Shown piece by piece: positions 1-6,559 of a stretch of DNA of 15,170 nt. The stretch spans positions 1 through 15,170 of the forward strand of contig JAOPWG010000008.1 in NCBI GenBank assembly GCA_025965775.1, read 5' to 3'. The number at the start of each line of letters is the position of its first letter. Position 1 is the stretch's first letter. The DNA comes from Modestobacter sp. (lineage in GTDB: Bacteria; Actinomycetota; Actinomycetes; Mycobacteriales; Geodermatophilaceae). The notes under the pieces are model-generated. The model was given only the letters and a program-made list of their open reading frames with translations, had not been told where the DNA came from and made no database searches. The position numbers were made by a program, and so were the translations under genes.

Positions 1-725
1 GAACGCCGCGTCGCCGGCGAGCGAGCCGCGGGCCGGCCCGACGAGCACCGGGGTGGACGGCCTGGCCGCGGTGGGTGCGGGGCGGACCGTGGTCCGGGGT
101 GACGCCCCGACGGGCGCGGGGGTGTCCGGCCCGGCCCGGACCAGTGGGACGGCGGTCGCGAGGACGCAGACCGCCCCCGCGACGGCCCCGGCCAGGCGCC
201 GACGCGACCTGCGCGCCCGATGACCGACGTCGGCGACCCCCTTGTCGGCGTCCAGCTGCCACCGGCCCGGTGCGCCCGCCAGCCGCAGCTCGTCGTGCAC
301 GCGCACGTCGTCGGCCACCGTGGCCACCGGGCAGCCCAGCAGTTGGGCGGTCGCGGTGTCGGAAAACTCCTCGGCATGCGGAGCACCACCACGGCGCGCG
401 TCCGGGGCGCCAGCTCGCGCAGCGTCCGGGCGAACTCGGCGGCGGACGACAGTGCGCCCGGCGCGCCCGACTCGATCACCTGCTCGCCGCGCAGCAGACG
501 GGCCCGGCGGCGGGTGGCCGTGACCGCCAGCACCCCGAGAACGGCGGATGCCGGGTCGCCGACGCGGGCCGGGCGACCCCAGCGGCGAGAGCAGCGCGCC
601 AGGACCGCCTGGACCAGCGCCCCGCCGGACGTCCGGTCCCCGGTGAGCAGCAGCGCCGTCCGCAGCAGGGCGGGGCGCCGGTCGGCGACGAACCGGGCGA
701 AGGTCGCGTCGACGTCGCCGCGCAC
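1..725 (-). pseudogene. SigE-family sigma-factor-like protein fused to a membrane-anchored region, frameshifted, 3' end outside window
   Basis: Read leftward from a GTG at 725 with a purine-rich GAGAGGGGGG tract just upstream, the first 116 codons resemble an actinobacterial SigE-type ECF sigma factor. A region-2-like stretch reads FARFVADRRPALLRTALLLTGD, and a region-4 start reads ELAPRTRAVVVLR. Near position 378 the coding signal jumps frame: the new frame continues HAEEFSDTATAQLLGCPVATV, which is the expected region-4 helix-turn-helix. A missing C (CCGCATGCC for CCGCCATGCC) explains the jump. The shifted frame stays open to position 1 and encodes a basic stretch (RARRSRRR), one hydrophobic helix (about 21 residues, LAGAVAGAVCVLATAVPLV) and a Pro/Thr-rich extracytoplasmic part. 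A role in membrane-linked transcription control is inferred. The residues after the HTH do not look like a normal DNA-reading helix (TVADD instead of TVKS). It may be a decaying gene, or intact with a sequencing error. Confidence 0.6.
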
Positions 726-833
726 GTGGTCCCCCCCTCTCGTCCCGACGGGGTCCGCCGGGAGGACGTCGGACGGTTCACCTGCCGGTGGGCTCCAGCG
801 TGACCCTCCGCGCGGCGAGCGGCACGTCCGGCC

Positions 834-1565
834 TCAGCAGGTGGTGGAGATACCGCCCTCGACCGGGATCACCGCGCCCGTCACGTAGGACGCCGCCCGC
901 GAGGAGAGGAAGACCGCGACGCCGGCCATGTCGTCCGGGCGTCCGATGCGGCCCAGCGGTGACGTGGCGGCGATCGCCTCGCCGTGCTCCGCCAGGGTCG
1001 CCGCCATCATCTTCGTCTCGAACGGCCCCGGGGCCACGGCGTTGACCGTCACGTGCCGCGGCCCCAGCTCGGCGGCCAGCACGCGGGTCAGGTGGTGCAG
1101 GGCGGCCTTGCTGGCGGAGTAGGAGTAGTTGGGCACTCCCGGCACCCGCAGCCCGTCGATCGAGCCCATGTTGATCACCCGTGCCGGGCCGTCGGCGGTC
1201 GCGTCGGCCTCCAGCAGGGGAGGAACGACCGGGTCAGGAAGAACGGCGACTTGAGGTTGAGGTCGAGCACCTTGTCCCAGCCGGAGGCAGGGAAGTCCTC
1301 GAGCGGTGCGCCCCACGCGGCACCGGCGTTGTTCACCAGCACGTGGACCCGGTCGGTGTGCTCGCCCACCACCGAGGCCAGCCGTCGGCACTCGTCCTCC
1401 GTGGCCAGGTAGGTCGGTCCGGGCCTGCTCGCAGGCGTCGGCCTTGCGCGAGGAGAGGACGACGGTGGCACCCGCCTGCAGCAGCCCGCGGGCGATCATC
1501 AGGCCGATGCCCCGGCTGCCGCCGGTCACCACCGCAGCGCGTCCGGTCAGGTCGAACAGGTCCAC
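834..1565 (-). pseudogene. Short-chain dehydrogenase/reductase (SDR), disrupted by two frameshifts
   Basis: The start is a GTG at 1565 with GGAGGAG eight bases upstream. The N-terminus (MDLFDLTGR...) leads into the NAD(P)-binding motif TGGSRGIG at residues 14-21. After SSRKADACEQARTD the frame changes near 1405-1415. The middle (TEDECRRL, then VNNAG encoded at 1322-1336, then WDKVLDLNLKSPFFLTR) lies in another frame. Near 1217-1220 a missing C in a C run (FLPC instead of FLPLLEAD) restores the first frame. The C-terminal part carries the MGS serine, the YSASK catalytic motif (1107-1121) and the terminal VEGGISTT. All catalytic motifs of a classical SDR (3-oxoacyl-ACP reductase-like) are therefore present but in two frames. 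Compared with relatives recalled from memory, about 12 residues seem lost at the first junction. The substrate is unknown. As written the gene gives no full-length enzyme, although sequencing error is possible. Confidence 0.75.
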
Positions 1566-1585
1566 GAAGGTCTCCTCCGAGCAAC

Positions 1586-1601
1586 CGGACGACGCCGTCC
1601 G
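1586..1601. promoter_or_regulatory. Short inverted repeat upstream of the SDR gene
   Basis: CGGACG, a four-base loop and CGTCCG form a perfect 6-bp hairpin about 20 bases upstream of the SDR start codon, in the divergent SDR/alcohol dehydrogenase spacer. It could be an operator or a leader hairpin. Such short GC palindromes occur by chance in DNA this rich in GC, so the call is weak. The rest of the 264-bp spacer shows no clear -35/-10 pair. Confidence 0.25.
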
Positions 1602-1788
1602 ACGGGGCAGCGGGCGCGACGTCCCGGACAGTACGGCGGGCGCCACCGGCCGCAGCGACCCCCGCCGGCACGATCCGCGCCGGTCAGGGGCCTCGCCCGG
1701 GCCCGCCGCCGCGCCGGGCGGCAGGTTTGGCCGGCCGGGCGGGTGGAGACCCAGCGTGGGCCGGCCCCTCAGCTCCGGGGGCAGGGCT

Positions 1789-1805
1789 GACGCCGCAGCG
1801 GCGTC
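1789..1805. promoter_or_regulatory. Inverted repeat just upstream of the alcohol dehydrogenase gene
   Basis: GACGCCG-CAG-CGGCGTC is a perfect 7-bp inverted repeat with a three-base centre. It ends 24 bases before the ATG of the alcohol dehydrogenase and just ahead of its ribosome binding site. The position suits a repressor operator or a hairpin in the mRNA leader. Only the symmetry and the location support this. No regulator gene lies next to it. Confidence 0.35.
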
Positions 1806-1829
1806 CCGGCGGACACCCCGGAGGGGTCC

Positions 1830-2978
1830 ATGCGAGCGATGGTCTATCGAGGGCCGTACAAGATCCGCGTCGAGGAGAAGGACATCCCCCGGATCGAGCA
1901 CCCCAACGACGCGATCGTCCGGGTGACCCTGGCCGCGATCTGCGGCTCGGACCTGCACCTCTACCACGGGCTGATGCCGGACACCCGGGTCGGGATGTCC
2001 TTCGGCCACGAGTTCATCGGCGTCGTCGACCAGGTGGGCGCCTCGGTGCAGAACGTCCAGCCGGGCGACCGGGTGATGGTGCCGTTCAACATCTTCTGCG
2101 GCTCCTGCTGGTACTGCGCGCGGGGCCTGTACTCCAACTGCCACAACGTCAACCCCAACGCGACGGCGGTGGGCGGCATCTACGGCTACTCGCACACCTG
2201 CGGCGGCTACGACGGTGGCCAGGCCGAGTACGTGCGGGTGCCCTTCGCCGACGTCGGCCCGGCGCTCATCCCGGACTGGATGAGCGAGGAGGACGCCGTC
2301 CTGCTGACCGATGCCGCCCCCACCGGGTACTTCGGCGCCCAGTTGGGCGACATCGCCCAGGGCGACACGGTGGTGGTCTTCGGTGCCGGGCCCGTGGGGC
2401 TGGTCGCCGCCCAGTCGTCCTGGCTGATGGGCGCCGGCCGGGTGATCGTGATCGACCACCTGGAGTACCGGCTGGAGAAGGCCCGCACCTTCGCCAACGC
2501 CGAGACCTACAACTTCACCGAGTACGACGACATCGTGGTGGCGCTCAAGCGCCAGACCGACTTCCTCGGCGCCGACGTCGCGATCGACGCCGTCGGTGCG
2601 GAGGCGGACGGGAACCTGCTGCAGCACGTGACCTCGGCGAAGCTGAAGCTGCAGGGCGGTTCGCCGGTGGCGCTGAACTGGGCGATCGACTCGGTGCGGA
2701 AGGGCGCGACGATCTCGGTGATCGGCGCCTACGGCCCGATCTTCAGCGCGGTCAAATTCGGCGACGCGATGAACAAGGGGCTCACCCTGCGGATGAACCA
2801 GTGCCCGGTGAAGCGGCAGTGGCCGCGTCTCTTCGAGCACGTCCACAACGGCTACCTGAAGCCCAGCGAACTGGTCACCCACCGCGTCCCGTTGGAGCAC
2901 ATCGCCGAGGGCTACCACGTGTTCTCGGCCAAGCTGGACGGCTGCATCAAGCCGCTCGTCGTCCCGACCGCCGCCTGA
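1830..2978 (+). CDS. Zinc-dependent alcohol dehydrogenase, formaldehyde dehydrogenase-like (MDR superfamily)
   Basis: This 382-residue cytoplasmic enzyme belongs to the medium-chain dehydrogenases and is predicted to oxidise an alcohol or aldehyde-hydrate with NAD+. The ATG at 1830 follows GGAGGGG (1820-1826). Catalytic-zinc ligands are visible as C38 (ICGSD) and H60-E61 (FGHE). Four cysteines at C90, C93, C96 and C104 form the structural-zinc lobe. The Rossmann motif GAGPVG is at 185-190, and an acidic residue (D209, VIVIDH) ends the second strand, favouring NAD over NADP. The length and the residues after the zinc sites resemble the glutathione-independent formaldehyde dehydrogenase/FdhA-like branch, but the exact substrate cannot be read from the sequence. 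It is followed after 18 bases by a co-directional unknown gene, probably in the same transcript, and is divergent from a broken SDR gene. Confidence 0.93.
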   Translation: MRAMVYRGPYKIRVEEKDIPRIEHPNDAIVRVTLAAICGSDLHLYHGLMPDTRVGMSFGHEFIGVVDQVGASVQNVQPGDRVMVPFNIFCGSCWYCARGLYSNCHNVNPNATAVGGIYGYSHTCGGYDGGQAEYVRVPFADVGPALIPDWMSEEDAVLLTDAAPTGYFGAQLGDIAQGDTVVVFGAGPVGLVAAQSSWLMGAGRVIVIDHLEYRLEKARTFANAETYNFTEYDDIVVALKRQTDFLGADVAIDAVGAEADGNLLQHVTSAKLKLQGGSPVALNWAIDSVRKGATISVIGAYGPIFSAVKFGDAMNKGLTLRMNQCPVKRQWPRLFEHVHNGYLKPSELVTHRVPLEHIAEGYHVFSAKLDGCIKPLVVPTAA

Positions 2979-2996
2979 GCCAGGGAGCTGACGACC

Positions 2997-3599
2997 ATGA
3001 CCGCCTCCTCGCGCGACCTGCCGACCGCCTACGTGCCGAGCGGGGCCGCGCCCGCTCGGGATGCGGACCAGCTGCGGGCCCGCATCCCCGGGTGGGGGGT
3101 CGACCTGGACCCTGCGGACCGGCCCTCGGTGCCCAAGCTGCAGTTCCACGAGGACCTCAGCGGTGCGCACTGGGAATTCCCCGAGCGGCAGCCTGAGCGG
3201 TGGCCCCGTGAGCGTTCGATCGAGCACGCGTTCCTCACCCCGGTCTTCGGCACCGCGTGCCCGCCCCACGGCCTCTCCGGCGTCATCCGGAAGTTCTCCT
3301 ACCGCCGCTACAGCGAGGGCCGCGCCGCGCACTGGCTGCTGCTGCTCCTCGCCGACCGCGTCGACGCCTGGGAGAGCCACCTCCGGTCCTTCGCGACGCT
3401 GCACCCGGACAATCCGATCACCGAGACCGGCGTGCTCAGCGAGTTCTCCCACCACGGCCTGTCCTCGCGGTTGGGCCGCCGCCGGTCCGACCTCGTCCAC
3501 CAGCCGCTGGACCCGGTCATCGTCGCCGGCCCGTGGGTGGCCGCGGGCGGGGCCGCGTTCGTGGGCATCCGGACGCTGATGCGGATGCTGCGCCGCTGA
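2997..3599 (+). CDS. Uncharacterised protein downstream of alcohol dehydrogenase, possible C-terminal membrane segment
   Basis: This 200-residue protein starts at ATG 2997 with AGGGAG a few bases upstream, 18 bases after the dehydrogenase stop, so the two are probably co-transcribed. I do not recognise a named family. The first 90 residues are polar and rich in proline and tryptophan. A conserved-looking centre at 91-130 combines a basic stretch (IRKFSYRRYSEGRAAHW) with a hydrophobic run LLLLLADRVDAW. A second hydrophobic stretch at about 173-191 (VIVAGPWVAAGGAAFVGI) is followed by arginines, which suggests a tail anchor or membrane-associated helix. There is no signal peptide and no catalytic motif that I can name. 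Pairing with the dehydrogenase suggests an accessory or membrane-docking role, but that is inference. Codon use matches its neighbours, so the gene looks genuine. Confidence 0.85.
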   Translation: MTASSRDLPTAYVPSGAAPARDADQLRARIPGWGVDLDPADRPSVPKLQFHEDLSGAHWEFPERQPERWPRERSIEHAFLTPVFGTACPPHGLSGVIRKFSYRRYSEGRAAHWLLLLLADRVDAWESHLRSFATLHPDNPITETGVLSEFSHHGLSSRLGRRRSDLVHQPLDPVIVAGPWVAAGGAAFVGIRTLMRMLRR

Positions 3600-3914
3600 G
3601 CGACCGCGCGGTACCGGTCCGGCGGGCCGCGGTGCAGCAGCGAGCACGCACCGAGTACCGCGTCCCACAACGTCGGTGTCCCGCGGAAAGACCGACACCT
3701 CGCGGCGGCTCAGGTACAGCACCCCCCATCCTCCGGGCGCGCCGAACTGCCGGTCAACCAGGGACGGCGGGCCGGCCCTGCCGGGCGCGTCGACCTTCGC
3801 CGTGCCGGTGGCGTCGCAGTCGCTGACCCATTGCCGGGCGGGTGAGGTGCACGGCGTGCGGGCGGGGCCACCGGGGTGCAAGGTCGGTGGGTGGACTCTC
3901 CTGGTGGACGAGCC
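3600..3914. other. Intergenic region with no supported gene
   Basis: These 315 bases separate the dehydrogenase unit from the next operon. Apart from the hairpin at 3672-3696 I see no convincing promoter, RNA gene or gene with a start and a ribosome binding site. The minus strand between about 3690 and 3850 has coding-like third-position GC (reading VSDCDATGTAKVDAPG and on), but has no usable ATG or GTG start nearby and no stop before it runs into the antisense of the upstream gene. It may be a relic or chance. A plus-strand 80-codon open stretch (3676-3918) has poor codon use and is not called. Confidence 0.5.
3672..3696 (+). terminator. Possible hairpin terminator after the dehydrogenase unit
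   Basis: GTCGGT (3672-3677) and ACCGAC (3691-3696) can pair as a 6-bp stem with a 13-base loop, about 70 bases after the upstream stop codon. There is no following T run, which is common for actinobacterial terminators but makes the call weak. Confidence 0.3.
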
Positions 3915-4601
3915 GTGACGGCAGGCACCCGGCTGCGCTTCGACGGCTGGATCCTGGGTGTGGGGACGACATCGGGCATCCGCGTGGTCGTCGGGTACTG
4001 GCCGCGGTCCCCGCTGGGTGCCTTCTCCGACGTGATGGTGCAGCCGCCCGACGGGCACCGGGTGCTGCTGGCCGCGAGCCGGGAGGTGGCCGACGTCGTC
4101 GGCGCGACCTACACCTTCGACGAGGTGCGGCTGGTCGAGGTGACGGTCGGGCGACCCACCGGGGTGACCTGGACGGTGGCGGCCGGGCCGCTGTCCCTGC
4201 GGCTGCGGTCCGGGCGCCGGACCGCCCTGGGCTGGGTGCTGCGCGCGGTGCCGCGGCGGCTGGCCACGCAGCCGGCCTGGGTGGGGCTGCTCGACCGGCC
4301 GGCCCGGCTGACCGGCCTGCGCACCCGGGGATCGGCCGGCAACGGACGCACCGAGTGGTACGGCGTGCAGGACGTGCACGCGGTGACCGGCCTGACCGGC
4401 AGCTGGGAGGGTGCGTCGTTGGGGGCGGTGGCACCGGTGCGCCCACCGGTGACCTTCGGCTTCGGCTCGGTCCCGCCGCGTCCCGGCGTCATCCGGGTGA
4501 CCACCACGGTCCAGGTGCCGGTGGCACCGGGCACAGGGGCCGGTGCTTGGCTGGCCGGCGGGCCCGGCGGGCGGGCCGGGGACGACGGGAGACACATGTG
4601 A
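3915..4601 (+). CDS. Uncharacterised conserved protein (228 residues), first gene of a dienelactone hydrolase operon
   Basis: The best start is GTG 3915 (VTAGTRLRFDGWILGVGT...). It has GGTGGACGAG just upstream, and the protein-like pattern begins there. In-frame GTGs at 3876 and 3891 are alternatives that would add up to 13 residues. The protein has no signal peptide or membrane helix. It is rich in beta-type alternation (GIRVVVGYWP, VRLVEVTVGRP, WTVAAGPLSLRLRSGR), and near residues 131-148 it has a GSAGNGRTEWYGVQDVHA stretch with Trp-Tyr and His that could line a binding site. A compact beta-barrel-like fold is a guess. I recall similar unnamed proteins in actinomycetes but no assigned function. 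It overlaps the hydrolase gene by four bases (GTGA), so the two are translationally coupled and probably work in one pathway. Confidence 0.8.
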   Translation: MTAGTRLRFDGWILGVGTTSGIRVVVGYWPRSPLGAFSDVMVQPPDGHRVLLAASREVADVVGATYTFDEVRLVEVTVGRPTGVTWTVAAGPLSLRLRSGRRTALGWVLRAVPRRLATQPAWVGLLDRPARLTGLRTRGSAGNGRTEWYGVQDVHAVTGLTGSWEGASLGAVAPVRPPVTFGFGSVPPRPGVIRVTTTVQVPVAPGTGAGAWLAGGPGGRAGDDGRHM

Positions 4602-5341
4602 TCGGGGACCTGCGGGCCGAGACCATCCACTTCCCGGGCGCCGGCGGTGACCTGGTGGAGGCCTATCTGGCCCAGCCGCTGGACGCCCGGCCGACCGGCG
4701 GCGTGATCGTGGTGCACCACATGCCCGGCTACGACGAGGGCACGCTGGAGATGACCCGGCGGTTCGCGGCGCACGGCTACCTCGCCGTCTGCCCGAACCT
4801 CTACACCCGCGAGGCGCCCGGTGCCGACCCCGACGACGCGGCGGCCGCGGCCCGGGCGGCCGGCGGCGTCCCCGACGAGCGGTTCATCGGCGATGCGGCG
4901 GGCGCCGCGGCCTACCTGCGGGCGCTGCCGGCCGCCAACGGCAGGGTGGGGTCGATCGGGTACTGCTCCGGCGGGCGCCAGTCGTTCCTGGCCGCCTGCA
5001 CGGTCGACCTCGACGCGGCGGTCGACTGCTACGGCGCCTTCGTCGTCGGGACGCCGCCGGAGGGCTTCCCCCTCCAGGTGGGACCGCTGGTGGACCGGGT
5101 CGGCGACCTCCGCTGCCCGCTGCTCGGGCTCTTCGGCGGCGAGGACTCCTACCCCTCGCCGGCCGACACCGCCGTCCTCGAGCAGGCGCTGACCGCGGCC
5201 GGCAAGCCCTTCGAGTTCCACACCTACGACGACGCGGGGCACGCGTTCTTCGCCACCGACCGGCCCAGCTACCGGCCGATGGCGGCCAAGGACGGCTGGC
5301 AGCGGATCTGGGCCTTCTTCGGTCGGCACCTGAGCGCCTGA
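4598..5341 (+). CDS. Dienelactone hydrolase family protein
   Basis: This is a 247-residue alpha/beta hydrolase that starts at GTG 4598, overlapping the previous stop, with GGGAGA as ribosome binding site. The nucleophile elbow reads G-Y-C-S-G-G with cysteine at residue 123, as in classical dienelactone hydrolases, which use Cys rather than Ser. The other probable triad members are D183 (FGGEDSYPS) and H215 (DDAGHAFF). The oxyanion region around HHMPGYDEG (40-48) also fits the family. Classical members open dienelactone to maleylacetate in chlorocatechol breakdown. Many actinobacterial homologues have unknown substrates, and no catechol-pathway genes are present here, so only the family is assigned. 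The enzyme is cytoplasmic. It lies between an unknown 228-residue protein and an 89-residue protein in a tightly packed operon. Confidence 0.93.
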   Translation: MIGDLRAETIHFPGAGGDLVEAYLAQPLDARPTGGVIVVHHMPGYDEGTLEMTRRFAAHGYLAVCPNLYTREAPGADPDDAAAAARAAGGVPDERFIGDAAGAAAYLRALPAANGRVGSIGYCSGGRQSFLAACTVDLDAAVDCYGAFVVGTPPEGFPLQVGPLVDRVGDLRCPLLGLFGGEDSYPSPADTAVLEQALTAAGKPFEFHTYDDAGHAFFATDRPSYRPMAAKDGWQRIWAFFGRHLSA

Positions 5342-5352
5342 GGAGGACGGCG

Positions 5353-5622
5353 ATGTGCACCTATCAGACGACGAACGTCCCGGTGAGCGGCTCGGGGAAG
5401 GGCGCGTCCGGCTGGTTCCCCGTCACGGCGGCGACCGTCTACTTCGACCACCCGGTCGACGCCCCGGCCGGGCACACCCTCAACATCGACTTCCGGAACC
5501 CCGACCGCGGCGCGGCCGCACGGGTCGCGGTGGAGCTGGACCCGGCCGGGGCACGGGAACTCGCCGAGGCCATCCTGGCGATGCTCTCCGCGGCGCCGCC
5601 GGCGCTCCTCACCGAGGCATGA
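5353..5622 (+). CDS. Small conserved protein (89 residues), possibly DUF6295 family
   Basis: ATG 5353 follows a perfect AGGAGG (5341-5346) that overlaps the stop of the hydrolase gene, so it is the third gene of the operon. The protein begins MCTYQTTNVPVSGSGKGASG, then has GWFPVTAATVYFDHPVDAP, HTLNIDFRNPDRG and a terminal helix (ARELAEAILAMLS). From memory this matches a small actinobacterial family labelled DUF6295. The label is unverified. The aromatic and His residues in the middle (YFDHP) and the early Cys could bind a ligand or metal, but no function is known. It has no signal peptide or membrane helix. Its repeated association with dienelactone hydrolase genes, recalled and not checked, suggests a partner of that enzyme. 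Confidence 0.88.
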   Translation: MCTYQTTNVPVSGSGKGASGWFPVTAATVYFDHPVDAPAGHTLNIDFRNPDRGAAARVAVELDPAGARELAEAILAMLSAAPPALLTEA

Positions 5623-5628
5623 CCGCAC

Positions 5629-5654
5629 CGCCCGGTGTCGTCGGCGGCCGGGCG
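5629..5654. terminator. Hairpin between convergent genes, possible bidirectional terminator
   Basis: CGCCCGG (5629-5635) pairs with CCGGGCG (5648-5654) as a perfect 7-bp stem with a 12-base loop. It lies in the 55-bp gap between the convergent 89-residue gene and the AraC-type gene, where a terminator serving both strands is expected. There is no U tract on either side. Confidence 0.45.
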
Positions 5655-5677
5655 TCCGAGCCGATCGGCCCCCGGGT

Positions 5678-6559
5678 TCAGGTGCCGGCGCGCACCTGAC
5701 CCGGGGTGCGGCCCAGGTGCTTCTTCACGACCCGGGTCATGTGGCTCTGGTCGGCGAAGCCGCACCCGGTGGCGATGTCCAGCAGCGGCTCGTGCGTGCG
5801 CCGCAGCAGCGCCTCGGCCCGGGCGACCCGCTCCCGGACGACGAACTCGTGCGGCGAGGTCCCGGTGGTCTGCCGGAAGCAGCGGGCGAAGTGGAAGCGG
5901 CTCAGCCCCGCCACTCCGGCGAGGTCGTCCAGCGAGATGCCCTCGGACAGGTGCTCGTGCACGTAGTCGCGCACCGCACGCTGCTGGGAGTAGGTCAGCT
6001 GGTCCCGACCCGGCTCGCGGAACAGCACGCGGGCGTGCCGGCGGAGGATGTGCACCGACAGCTGGCAGGTCAGCGACTCGACCATCAACCGGCTGCCCGC
6101 GGCGCCCTGGGCAGCCTCATGGGCGATGAGCATGGCGGTCCGGTGGATGGCGGGGTCGTCGGCCCGCACCTCGTCGAGCAGTTCCACGTCCTGGACCTGC
6201 CGGCCGTACATCTCCCGGCAGGTGGCCGCCAGCTCGTCCTGGGTCAGGTACACGTGCACGACCTCGACGTCCTCGGGCCACACCCAGTGCGAGTCCGCGG
6301 CCCGGGTCAGCAGGGACACGTCCCCGGGACCGAGGTGCTCCTCGGTCCACCGGCCGTCCAGCTGCCGCCGCATCGCCGTCGTCCCGCGGCGGTAGGCGAC
6401 GATCATGTAGTCGCGCATCGGCGGGACCTCGACGTCGGAGCCCGCGTACCGGTAGCCGCGGACCGAGACCCCGTCCCAGCCGTCGTCCGGACTGCGGACG
6501 GTCAGCTGCCCGGGCACCCACGTGGGGAGCTGGTCGGGGACGATCAGGCTGGCTGCCAT
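5678..6559 (-). CDS. AraC-family transcriptional regulator
   Basis: The start is ATG 6559 with GGAGGAG four bases upstream (6564-6570 on the plus strand). An open frame extends upstream, but its sequence there is not protein-like. The 293-residue protein has an N-terminal cupin-like sensing domain of about 1-180, including YMIVAYRRGTTAMRR, LGPGDVSLLTRAADSHWVW and VVHVYLTQDELAATCREMYGR. The C-terminal AraC/XylS DNA-binding domain is at about 190-290. Its first helix-turn-helix is around 208-230 (ISLDDLAGVAGLSRFHFARCFR) and the second around 258-280 (LLDIATGCGFADQSHMTRVVKKHLGRTP). It is convergent with the hydrolase operon and divergent from the serine hydrolase gene. By usual AraC-family habit it may control the divergent gene and itself through the repeats at 6688-6790. 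Its inducer is unknown. Confidence 0.93.
   Translation of the reverse strand: MAASLIVPDQLPTWVPGQLTVRSPDDGWDGVSVRGYRYAGSDVEVPPMRDYMIVAYRRGTTAMRRQLDGRWTEEHLGPGDVSLLTRAADSHWVWPEDVEVVHVYLTQDELAATCREMYGRQVQDVELLDEVRADDPAIHRTAMLIAHEAAQGAAGSRLMVESLTCQLSVHILRRHARVLFREPGRDQLTYSQQRAVRDYVHEHLSEGISLDDLAGVAGLSRFHFARCFRQTTGTSPHEFVVRERVARAEALLRRTHEPLLDIATGCGFADQSHMTRVVKKHLGRTPGQVRAGT

Noticed and set aside
75..888. Overlapping plus-strand open frames at the left edge
   Set aside because: They are Arg/Pro/Ala-rich and antisense to the sigma-factor-like gene, without ribosome binding sites or recognisable motifs.
1181..3196. A 671-codon plus-strand open frame crossing the SDR and dehydrogenase genes
   Set aside because: It is out of frame with the dehydrogenase, whose zinc and Rossmann motifs establish the true frame.
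834..4595. A 1253-codon minus-strand open frame
   Set aside because: Only its last part (834-1565) is protein-like SDR sequence. The rest is antisense to the dehydrogenase, the unknown protein and the 228-residue gene, and open only because GC-rich DNA has few stops.
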